In this document: positions 5,706 through 11,912 of the stretch, in pieces
Layout: the number at the start of each line of letters is the position of its first letter
Numbering within the stretch: position 1 is the first letter of the stretch
Origin: Actinomycetota bacterium
GTDB taxonomy: Bacteria; Actinomycetota; Thermoleophilia; Gaiellales; Gaiellaceae
Assembly: GCA_013812265.1 (NCBI GenBank)
Contig: JACCTQ010000204.1
Coordinates: 1-12,803, forward strand
Direction: 5' to 3'
Length of the DNA stretch: 12,803 nucleotides
Notes under the pieces: generated by a model
Database searches by the model: none
What the model was told of the DNA's origin: nothing
What the model saw: only the letters and a program-made list of their open reading frames with translations
Translations under genes and position numbers: made by a program

Positions 5706-6668
5706 GTGACGCAGGAGGTCCTCTCCGTCCCCAACGAGGTCGCGGCCGAGCTGGCCGGGATCGACGACGGCGTGCTGGACGCTTTGCGCGAGCGCCTCCG
5801 CTGCACGATCCTGCTCCGGGGAAACCGCCTCACCATCGAGGGCGAATCGGGGAAGGTTGCGGAGGCCCGGGCCGTCGTCGACGAGCTAGTCGAGCTGGTC
5901 GAAGGGGGGCACGAGATCGGCCCCTCCACGGTGGATACGGTCGTTCGCGCTCTCGATCAGGCGGAGGACCTCCGCGGGGTCTTCGAGGACGTCGTCTGGC
6001 GCCACCGCGGCAAGAAGATCGCGCCGAAGACCGTAATGCAGAAGCGCTACGTCGACGCGATTCGCAACCACACCGTGACGTTCGCGATCGGCCCGGCCGG
6101 TACCGGAAAGACGTACCTGGCGATGGCGCTTGCCGTCGCGGCGCTGTCCGAGCGGCAGGTCGGGAGGATCATTCTCACGCGGCCGGCCGTGGAAGCGGGG
6201 GAGCGCCTGGGCTTCCTCCCGGGCGACATGCTCGCGAAAGTCGATCCCTACCTGCGCCCGCTCTACGACGCGCTCTACGACATGCTCGACGCGGAGAAGC
6301 TCGCGACGTACATGGAGCGCGGAACGATCGAGGTGGCCCCGCTCGCGTTCATGCGGGGCCGGACGTTGAACGACTCGTTCATCATTCTCGACGAGGCTCA
6401 GAACACGAGCCCCGAGCAGATGCAGATGTTTCTGACCAGGCTCGGATTCGGCTCCAAGGTGGTCGTGACAGGCGACGTGACGCAGATCGACCTTCCCCGC
6501 GAGCAGGCTTCCGGTCTCATCCATGTCCAGGACATCCTCGGCGCCATCGACGGCATCGCATTCATCGGGTTCAGTCACGAGGACGTGGTGCGCCACAAGC
6601 TCGTGCAGCGGATCGTCGAGGCCTACAAGCTGCATGTGGAGGAGACCGGGACGCAGCGGCGCAGATAA
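5706..6668 (+). CDS. phoH: PhoH family ATPase
   Basis: PhoH-like P-loop NTPase, related to the ATPase part of superfamily I helicases and linked by genomic association to RNA and ribosome metabolism through YbeY. From GTG 5706 it is 320 aa, the usual size. It has the N-terminal KH-like segment (LRCTILLRGNRLTIEGESGK), Walker A GPAGTGKT at 129-136, HSP-type RPAVEAGERLGFLPGDM, Walker B with DEAQNT at 229-234, and GDVTQIDLP. An upstream GTG (5679) would add 9 residues that do not look like family sequence and would overlap the putative -10, so 5706 is preferred. ybeY starts 3 bases after its stop, the widely conserved phoH-ybeY pair. Confidence 0.95.
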   Translation: MTQEVLSVPNEVAAELAGIDDGVLDALRERLRCTILLRGNRLTIEGESGKVAEARAVVDELVELVEGGHEIGPSTVDTVVRALDQAEDLRGVFEDVVWRHRGKKIAPKTVMQKRYVDAIRNHTVTFAIGPAGTGKTYLAMALAVAALSERQVGRIILTRPAVEAGERLGFLPGDMLAKVDPYLRPLYDALYDMLDAEKLATYMERGTIEVAPLAFMRGRTLNDSFIILDEAQNTSPEQMQMFLTRLGFGSKVVVTGDVTQIDLPREQASGLIHVQDILGAIDGIAFIGFSHEDVVRHKLVQRIVEAYKLHVEETGTQRRR

Positions 6669-6671
6669 TCG

Positions 6672-7058
6672 ATGCTTGCTGTAGAGGTGGCGAACCGAAG
6701 CGGTGTGGAGGTCGCCGAGCGCGCTACCGGGGAAGTTGCGCGACGAGTGCTCGCCGCCGAGAACGTGCCCGACGGAGAAGTCAGCATCACCTTTGTCACC
6801 CCCGAGGAGATTCGTGCCTTGAAGCGCGATCATCTGGGTGTCGACGAGGTCACGGACGTGCTCGCCTTCCCGATCGACGGACGTGCGGGCGGAGAGGACG
6901 GGGTGCCCCGACACATCGGTGACGTGGTGCTCTGCCCCGTCGTCGTCGGGGAAGCGTGGCAAGGTGCCCTCGTGCACGGACTTCTCCATCTGCTCGGCTA
7001 CGAGCACGGCGAGGAGATGCGCGAGCGCGAGCGGCGGCACGGAGGAGGGCTGACGTGA
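6672..7058 (+). CDS. ybeY: endoribonuclease YbeY (rRNA maturation factor)
   Basis: Metal-dependent single-strand endoribonuclease involved in 16S rRNA 3'-end maturation and ribosome quality control. The 128-aa protein is slightly short for the family. The zinc site is intact: H102-G-L-L-H106-L-L-G-Y-E-H112, matching HGxLHLxGYxH with Glu where Asp is common. TDVLAFP (61-67) and HIGDVVLCP are also typical. ATG at 6672, 3 bases after the phoH stop. Its own stop overlaps the GTG of the dgkA/PAP2 gene by 4 bases. Together with era and prmA it makes the block strongly ribosome-oriented. Confidence 0.94.
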   Translation: MLAVEVANRSGVEVAERATGEVARRVLAAENVPDGEVSITFVTPEEIRALKRDHLGVDEVTDVLAFPIDGRAGGEDGVPRHIGDVVLCPVVVGEAWQGALVHGLLHLLGYEHGEEMRERERRHGGGLT

Positions 7059-7777
7059 GCACGCGCCCCCGGGGCCCGTCGCTCATCGACAGCTTCAACT
7101 TTGCGCTCGAGGGCATCATCCACGTGCTCCGTACGCAGCGGAACATGCGGATCCACCTCGCCGTGGCGGTGGCGGTGCTCGTCGCGGCCCTCGCCGTCGG
7201 GGTGTCCAAGGTCGAGTTGATGGTGTTGCTGCTCGCGATCGCATTCGTCCTGATCGCGGAGATGATCAACACAGCATTGGAAGGCGCGATCGACGTCGCC
7301 ACGACGTCTTTCGATCCCATGGCCAAGCTCGCGAAGGACATCGCAGCCGGCGCTGTGCTGATCGCGACGATCAATGCGGTCGCCGTCGGCTATCTCGTCT
7401 TTTCCGATCATGTCGGCGACCGGAGCTCGCGCCTCCTCAACCGACTGACTGACGCACCCGCCGAGCTGACCCTGATTGCGCTCGTCGTGACGATCATCGC
7501 GGTGATCGCGACGAAGGCTTTCACTGGGAGCGGCACGCCGCTGCGCGGGGGGCTACCGTCGGGTCATGCAGCCGTCGCGTTCGCGGGCTGGATGGCCGCC
7601 ACGTTGATCCTTGACGATTCGAGGCATCAGTTCCTGATCTCGTCGCTGACGTTCATCATGGGCCTCTTGGTCGCCCAGACCCGGATCGAATCGGGAGTCC
7701 ACTCGGGCCTCGAAGTGGCGTACGGGGGTGCGCTCGGCGCCATACTGACGCTCGTCCTCTTCCAGCTCGTTCCATGA
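7055..7777 (+). CDS. DgkA-type lipid kinase fused to a PAP2 phosphatase domain
   Basis: A 240-aa membrane protein with two catalytic domains. Residues 1-about 115 are DgkA (diacylglycerol/undecaprenol kinase): RNMRIH at 29-34, E69-x-x-N72-T-A-x-E76 and K94-D95-x-AAGAV, with helices near 35-50, 53-69 and 97-116. The E. coli E28 position is Gln (RTQRN). Residues about 135-240 form a PAP2-like domain with helices around 138-153, 173-185, 197-207 and 222-237, PSGH at 168-171, and R210-x5-H216-x3-E220, where the last acid is normally Asp. The start is GTG 7055, a GTGA overlap with ybeY; the longer upstream frame is only ybeY read out of frame. The kinase half probably recycles undecaprenol to undecaprenyl phosphate; the PAP2 half would dephosphorylate a lipid phosphate or pyrophosphate. 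cdd overlaps its stop (ATGA). Confidence 0.9.
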   Translation: MSTRPRGPSLIDSFNFALEGIIHVLRTQRNMRIHLAVAVAVLVAALAVGVSKVELMVLLLAIAFVLIAEMINTALEGAIDVATTSFDPMAKLAKDIAAGAVLIATINAVAVGYLVFSDHVGDRSSRLLNRLTDAPAELTLIALVVTIIAVIATKAFTGSGTPLRGGLPSGHAAVAFAGWMAATLILDDSRHQFLISSLTFIMGLLVAQTRIESGVHSGLEVAYGGALGAILTLVLFQLVP

Positions 7778-8145
7778 GGGAGTCGGACCGAGAGCTCTAC
7801 GACCGTGCCGTTGCGGTCGCCGAACGCGCCTACGCGCCGTATTCGCGCTTCCACGTTGGCGCCGCCGTGCGTGCGGCCGACGGCCGCGTCTTCGAGGGTG
7901 TGAACGTCGAGAATGCGGCCTACCCTCTCGGCGTCTGTGCGGAGCGGAGCGCGCTAACGCGCGCGGTGACTGACGGTTGCAAGCCGGGCGATCTCGAGGC
8001 GATCGGAATAACGGCATCGCCGTGCGGCGGCTGCCGACAGTGGCTCGCGGAGTTCCAGCTGCGGCGAGTGATCTACAAGAGCCCTGCGGGAGAGGTCGTA
8101 TCGGCTACGCCGGCTGATCTGCTGCCGGACACGTTCGAGCTGTGA
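7774..8145 (+). CDS. cdd: cytidine deaminase
   Basis: Zinc hydrolase that deaminates cytidine and deoxycytidine to (deoxy)uridine in pyrimidine salvage. At 123 aa it is the short, usually homotetrameric form. Catalytic motifs are complete: C55-A-E57 (zinc Cys and proton-shuttling Glu) and P83-C84-x-x-C87 (two further zinc Cys), plus the substrate-binding segments PYSRFHVGAAV and GVNVENAAYPLGVC. ATG at 7774 overlaps the previous stop (ATGA), and its stop overlaps the GTG of era (GTGA). The dgkA-cdd-era order is the same as in Bacillus. deoC about 3 kb downstream could act on deoxyribose phosphate arising from the same salvage flux, but it is in a separate unit. Confidence 0.96.
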   Translation: MRESDRELYDRAVAVAERAYAPYSRFHVGAAVRAADGRVFEGVNVENAAYPLGVCAERSALTRAVTDGCKPGDLEAIGITASPCGGCRQWLAEFQLRRVIYKSPAGEVVSATPADLLPDTFEL

Positions 8146-9002
8146 GAAGCGGCTTCGTCGCTGTCGCAGGCCGTCCGAACGTCGGCAAGTCGACGCTGGT
8201 GAACGCGCTGTGCGGGGGCAAGGTCGCCATCGTCTCGGACAAGCCGCAGACGACTCGCCATCGCATCTCGGGCGTGGCGAACGGGCCGGACTACCAGCTC
8301 GTCCTCGTCGATCTGCCCGGCTTTCAGCGGCCACGCGACGCGCTGACCGAGCACATGCAGCGGACCGTCGACCGTGCGCTCCAGGACGTCGACAGCGTGT
8401 TGTTCGTCCTGAGCGCTCGTGAGCGGATCGGCGCGGGCGATCGCTTCATCGCCAAGCGGGTCTTCGCTGCGGGTATTCCGGTCGTGATCGCCCTCAACAA
8501 GGTCGACCGGCTGAAGCCGGGCCATATTGCCGACCAGATTCAGAATGCCTCGAGGCTGGGCGACTTTCGCGCGCTCCATCCGGTCAGCGCCAAGACCTCG
8601 GACGGCATCTCGGAGCTCCGCGGAGATCTTGTCGAGCTCCTGTCGGAGGGGCCGGCCTACTTTCCGCCCGAGCAGCGCAGCGACATGCCGCTCGAGCTGC
8701 AGATCGCGGAGCTGGTTCGAGAGAAGGCGCTGCACCTGACGCGGGAGGAGGTCCCACACGCGATCACGGTCGAGGTGCAGGAGCTCTCCGAGACCGCCGT
8801 GCGCGCCGACCTCTACGTCGAGACGGAGTCACAGAAGCAGATCGTGGTCGGCCGCGGGGGGAGCGTCGTACGGGAGATCGGCACTCGCTCGCGGCCCGAG
8901 ATCGAGCTGCTCCTCGAACGGAAGATCTACCTCGACTTGCAGGTGAAGGTGAAGCCGCGCTGGCGCCGTGACGAGCGGCTGCTGGAGCGGCTCGGGATGT
9001 AG
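8142..9002 (+). CDS. era: GTPase Era
   Basis: Essential GTPase that binds the 3' end of 16S rRNA and checks 30S maturation, acting in the same pathway as YbeY. The 286-aa protein is slightly under the usual length of about 300. Motifs: G1 GRPNVGKS (10-17), the QTTRH switch I region (36-40), G3 DLPG (57-60), G4 NKVD (119-122), G5 SAK (149-151), and a C-terminal type II KH domain with VVGRGGSVVREIG (235-247) and final segment YLDLQVKVKPRWRRDE. GTG start in a 4-base overlap with cdd. It ends the rightward block; the recO that often follows era is absent, and an opposing gene's stop lies 8 bases beyond. Confidence 0.97.
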   Translation: MRSGFVAVAGRPNVGKSTLVNALCGGKVAIVSDKPQTTRHRISGVANGPDYQLVLVDLPGFQRPRDALTEHMQRTVDRALQDVDSVLFVLSARERIGAGDRFIAKRVFAAGIPVVIALNKVDRLKPGHIADQIQNASRLGDFRALHPVSAKTSDGISELRGDLVELLSEGPAYFPPEQRSDMPLELQIAELVREKALHLTREEVPHAITVEVQELSETAVRADLYVETESQKQIVVGRGGSVVREIGTRSRPEIELLLERKIYLDLQVKVKPRWRRDERLLERLGM

Positions 9003-9010
9003 AGGCTAGG

Positions 9011-9880
9011 CTAGATATCCCCTTTGAACGTGTCGCACGCGTTCGGGTCGCCGCGGTCGAAGCCCTCGCGAAACCAGCGCGAGCGCTGCTCCGAGGAGCC
9101 GTGCGTAAACGCCTCCGGATCGACCCGGCCGCGGGTCGTGCGCTGGATTCGATCGTCACCCACCGCGGCGGCCGCCGCGAGCCCCTCCTCGAGATCGCCG
9201 CTCTCGAGCAACCGCTTCTGATAGGCCGAGTGGCCCCAGACGCCCGCGAAGCAGTCGGCCTGGAGCTCGAGTCGCACGGACAGGTCGTTGGCCTCGTCAG
9301 GATCTGACCGCTGTGCCTTCCTGACCTGATCGTCGATCCCGAGCACGTTTTGGACGTGGTGGCCGAACTCGTGCGCGATCACGTACGCCTGGGCGAAGTC
9401 GCCAGGGGCGCCAAAGCGCGACGAGAGCTCGCGGAAGAACTCGAGATCGAGGTACACCTTGCCGTCGAGCGGGCAGTAGAACGGCCCCGTCGCCGCCGAG
9501 GCGGGCCCGCATCCGGACGTGGTTGCCTGCCTGAAGAGAACGAGCGTCGTGCGCCGGTAGGGCTGCTCGCTTTGCTTGAAAACGCGTTCCCAGTTGTCTT
9601 GCACGTCGTCGACGACGAAGGCGACGAAGTCCTTCAGGCGCCGGTCCGGGTCGTTCTCGGGTGCGAGTTCGCCCCCGGAGGGCCCGGGCATGGCGGGAAA
9701 CTGATCGAGCGGTGGATTGATCGCGGCGCCGCTTCCTCCTCCGAGCGCGGAGAGCAAGAGGTAGACGAGCAACCCCGCGATTCCCAAACCACCGCCGCCG
9801 ATCCCAACAGGGACGCCGAGTCCTCGCGAGCCGCGCCGGTCCTCGATCTGGCCGGAGCCCCGTCCCGGACGCCACCTCAT
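9011..9880 (-). CDS. membrane-anchored neutral zinc metallopeptidase (YpfJ family)
   Basis: Putative M48-like zinc peptidase of the YpfJ/zinc_metallopeptidase family. From ATG 9880 it is 289 aa beginning MRWRPGRGSGQIEDRRG, the family's typical N-terminus; an upstream frame would add 17 non-conserved residues and is rejected. One Gly-rich transmembrane helix spans about 24-46 with the bulk of the protein after it, predicted outside the membrane. Zinc motif H170-E171-F-G-H174, with E205 in LELQADCFAGVWG as likely third ligand. Four cysteines (C124, C136, C210, C282) could form disulfides. The substrate is unknown. It converges on era and may be transcribed from within or after the inverted-repeat element upstream; no clear RBS or promoter is visible. 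Confidence 0.92.
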   Translation of the reverse strand: MRWRPGRGSGQIEDRRGSRGLGVPVGIGGGGLGIAGLLVYLLLSALGGGSGAAINPPLDQFPAMPGPSGGELAPENDPDRRLKDFVAFVVDDVQDNWERVFKQSEQPYRRTTLVLFRQATTSGCGPASAATGPFYCPLDGKVYLDLEFFRELSSRFGAPGDFAQAYVIAHEFGHHVQNVLGIDDQVRKAQRSDPDEANDLSVRLELQADCFAGVWGHSAYQKRLLESGDLEEGLAAAAAVGDDRIQRTTRGRVDPEAFTHGSSEQRSRWFREGFDRGDPNACDTFKGDI

Positions 9881-9949
9881 GCGCACCGTGTTCCCGCACC
9901 GGCTGGGGCCTAACCCTCCGCGACTGGACACGTCTCGCTCTCGCCGTCA

Positions 9950-9976
9950 CCGGGGCGGGCCTGGGGTCAGACCCCG
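9950..9976. repeat. inverted-repeat arm with palindrome GGGGTCAGACCCC (left)
   Basis: The core GGGGTCAGACCCC (9963-9975) is itself a perfect palindrome apart from its centre base, preceded by CCGGGGCGGG. It pairs with the reverse-oriented copy at 10087-10107, with a 6-base insertion (GGGCCT) relative to that copy. Each arm can form its own 6-bp hairpin. Confidence 0.75.
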
Positions 9977-10086
9977 CAACGAAACGCGCGCGAAATCGTC
10001 ACGGAAGAGTGTCGGCTGCGCGGCGGAGCGATTGCCGAGCCCAAAGTCACCGCATCTACCGTGGACGAATCGTCACAGATACGACA

Positions 10087-10107
10087 CGGGGTCTGACCCC
10101 GCCCCGG
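10087..10107. repeat. inverted-repeat arm with palindrome GGGGTCTGACCCC (right)
   Basis: The core GGGGTCTGACCCC (10088-10100) is the exact reverse complement of the left core, and the flanking GCCCCGG matches the left CCGGGGC. Together the arms match over 21 aligned bases. Confidence 0.75.
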
Positions 10108-10155
10108 CGTTCACGCTCGTGCGGGTACAGACGTCGGGAGGGGGCGGTTGCGCCG

Positions 10156-10941
10156 TCAGTCCTTGCGCAGGAGAACGAGATCCTGGGGCGGATTCCCCTT
10201 CGCGCCCTCTGGCAAGAACGCTTCGAGGGCGAACCCCTCCGCGAGCGACTCTCGGACGTAGCTCTCCGGATGAAAGACGGTGCAGAGATTCGTGCCTGCG
10301 GCTCGAGGCCATCGCACGACAAGCTCACCGGCCTCGAAGCTCCGGAGCTCGGAGCGGGTCAGCCGGCCGGCGTACGCGTGCCCGTGAATCGTCAGGAGTA
10401 GATGCCCTCCGGGTCGCAGTACCCGGGACAGCTCGCGCATCCACGGAAGTTGGAGCTCGGCTGGAAGGTGGGTCAGGACAGACAGCGCATAGACGAGGTC
10501 GAAGGACTCGGCGCCGTAGTCCAGGGGCGGCGCCACACGGTTCGTCCTGAAGTGCCCGAACGGCAGATTCGCCCGGCACCAGGCGACGAGCGCGTCATTG
10601 GCGTCGGTCCCGTGCACCTCCGCGGAAAGATGTCGCCAGTGCCGGACCACGCGGCCGCAGCCGCAGCCGAGGTCGAGGATCGACCCGAGCTCGTCCATTC
10701 CCCGGCCGACGCCTTCCATCGCCTCGGCGATGCTCCTCGCGGCGAGCTCGCCGCTCTCGAGGAACCAGGTCGGATCGGGCGTCCCGGCGACCTTGACCAT
10801 CAGCCGCGCCGGAGGCAGTGGCAGCCCACCCGCGCTACCGGCGACCCTGCGGGACGCGAGGGCTCGAGCCAGCTCGTACGCTCGGTACGCGTGCCCTATG
10901 AGCCCTGTCCGGGCCAGGGCGCGCAGCAGGACGTCCTTCAT
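10156..10941 (-). CDS. class I SAM-dependent methyltransferase, substrate unknown
   Basis: A 261-aa cytoplasmic protein with a standard Rossmann-type methyltransferase core: motif I ILDLGCGCGRV (88-98), an acidic residue after strand 2 (GTD, D113), SFDLVYALSVLTHLP (147-160) as motif II/post-II, and RVLRPGGHLLLTIHG (173-187) as motif III. The N-terminal 60 residues (LPLPPARLMVKVAGTPDPTWFLESG) resemble the lead-in seen in methyltransferases encoded near glycan or secondary-metabolite genes, but the substrate cannot be inferred. ATG at 10941 lies 32 bases from the divergent deoC start; no clear RBS is visible. The 214 bases after its stop before the next leftward gene hold the inverted-repeat element. 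Confidence 0.85.
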   Translation of the reverse strand: MKDVLLRALARTGLIGHAYRAYELARALASRRVAGSAGGLPLPPARLMVKVAGTPDPTWFLESGELAARSIAEAMEGVGRGMDELGSILDLGCGCGRVVRHWRHLSAEVHGTDANDALVAWCRANLPFGHFRTNRVAPPLDYGAESFDLVYALSVLTHLPAELQLPWMRELSRVLRPGGHLLLTIHGHAYAGRLTRSELRSFEAGELVVRWPRAAGTNLCTVFHPESYVRESLAEGFALEAFLPEGAKGNPPQDLVLLRKD

Positions 10942-10961
10942 GCCGGCATCGGGGGCGAGGC

Positions 10962-10973
10962 TACACTGGCTTC
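10962..10973 (+). promoter_or_regulatory. -10 box of a probable leaderless deoC promoter
   Basis: TACACT (10962-10967) lies 6 bases before the deoC ATG, so the transcript should begin at or next to the A of the start codon. The context GCTACACTGGC is identical to that of the leftward promoter at 128-133. No Shine-Dalgarno sequence precedes the ATG. The whole divergent intergenic region is only 32 bases and must also hold the methyltransferase promoter. Confidence 0.5.
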
Positions 10974-11912
10974 ATGGCCAAGGCGCCCGCGCTGCCGGCT
11001 GGTTTCGAGCTTCCGCTCGAGCCCCGGATCCCACGCATCGGGTCGATCGACCAGGTGGGTGTCGAGGAGCGCGCCGCCGCGCTCGCGCGGCGCTCGATCA
11101 AGCGCGACGCGAAGGTGTGGGCGTTGGAGCTCGCCGTTCGCATGATGGACCTCACCACGCTCGAGGGCGCGGACACGCCGGGTAAGGTGGCGGCGCTCGC
11201 GACCAAAGGCATCCGTCCCGATCCAGCGGACCGCACCGTCCCCTCGGTGGCGGCCATCTGCGTCTATCCGAACCTCGTTGCCACGGCGGCCACCCGTGTT
11301 CGCGGAACAGGCGTGAAAGTGGCTTCCGTCGCGACCGGCTTCCCCTCGGGCCAGACGCCGACCCAGATCAAGATCGCCGAGGTGCGGGAGGTCGTCGATC
11401 TGGGCGCGGACGAGGTCGACATGGTGATCGACCGCGGCGCCTTTCTCTCCGGACGCTACGCGAAGGTGTACGACGAGATCGTGCAGGTCAAGGAGGCCTG
11501 CGGCGACGCGCATCTCAAGGTGATTCTGGAGACGGGCGAGCTCGGGACGTACGACAACGTGCGCCGGGCTTCGCTCCTCGCCATGGCGGCCGGCGCCGAC
11601 TTCATCAAGACGTCGACGGGCAAGCTCCCGTCGGCGGCCACGCTACCGGTGACGCTCGTCATGCTCGAGGCGATTCGGGACGTGCACGAGGAGACCGGCA
11701 GGCGCGTGGGCATGAAGCCTGCAGGAGGCATCCGGACGGCGAAGCAGGCTATCCAGTACCTCGTGCAGCTCCACGAGACGCTCGGTGTGGAGTGGCTGAC
11801 GCCGGATCTCTACCGCCTGGGAGCCTCATCGCTTCTGAACGACGTCTTGATGCAGTTGCGAAAGGAAAAGACCGGCCACTACCAGAACCTCGACTACTTC
11901 ACCATTGACTGA
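10974..11912 (+). CDS. deoC: deoxyribose-phosphate aldolase
   Basis: Class I aldolase cleaving 2-deoxyribose-5-phosphate to acetaldehyde and glyceraldehyde-3-phosphate in deoxynucleoside catabolism. The 312-aa protein is the longer form, with an N-terminal extension of about 50 residues relative to E. coli-type enzymes. Catalytic residues visible: D149 in DEVDMVID, Schiff-base K212 in FIKTSTGK and K248 in MKPAGGI. CVYPN (96-100) and VATGFPSGQ are also diagnostic. The start is set by the leaderless -10 box. The aldehyde dehydrogenase gene overlaps its end by 8 bases, so the product acetaldehyde probably has an encoded consumer in the same operon. Confidence 0.96.
   Translation: MAKAPALPAGFELPLEPRIPRIGSIDQVGVEERAAALARRSIKRDAKVWALELAVRMMDLTTLEGADTPGKVAALATKGIRPDPADRTVPSVAAICVYPNLVATAATRVRGTGVKVASVATGFPSGQTPTQIKIAEVREVVDLGADEVDMVIDRGAFLSGRYAKVYDEIVQVKEACGDAHLKVILETGELGTYDNVRRASLLAMAAGADFIKTSTGKLPSAATLPVTLVMLEAIRDVHEETGRRVGMKPAGGIRTAKQAIQYLVQLHETLGVEWLTPDLYRLGASSLLNDVLMQLRKEKTGHYQNLDYFTID

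Larger units (their letters stand above)
9950..10107. repeat. 158-bp REP/BIME- or MITE-like element in the peptidase upstream region
   Basis: The 275-base gap between the methyltransferase and the peptidase (9881-10155) holds no supported gene. It contains two oppositely oriented copies of a palindrome-bearing repeat about 110 bases apart. Inside are a direct repeat AATCGTCAC (9994-10002 and 10068-10076), a perfect palindrome GACGAATCGTC (10064-10074) and GTGTCG/CGACAC (10010-10015 and 10082-10087) in inverted orientation next to the right arm. Paired inverted palindromes in a gap resemble REP doublets mobilised by RAYT (IS200-like) transposases, or a short MITE. No transposase is in the window. 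Confidence 0.55.

Noticed and set aside
5886..7040. A 384-codon antisense frame across phoH and ybeY
   Set aside because: No recognisable protein features; it lies fully opposite two conserved genes.
6956..7054. N-terminal extension of the DgkA-PAP2 protein by 33 residues
   Set aside because: The extension is ybeY read out of frame and Arg-rich; the GTG at 7055 overlaps the ybeY stop as GTGA, as at other junctions of this operon.
9881..9931. Longer start for the metallopeptidase adding 17 residues
   Set aside because: MRWRPGR at 9880 matches the family's usual beginning and the extra residues do not look conserved.
9881..10155. A coding gene on the plus strand through the gap upstream of the peptidase
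   Set aside because: Open frames here are Arg/Ser/Pro-rich, run into the methyltransferase on the opposite strand and cross the inverted repeats; no domain or RBS supports them.
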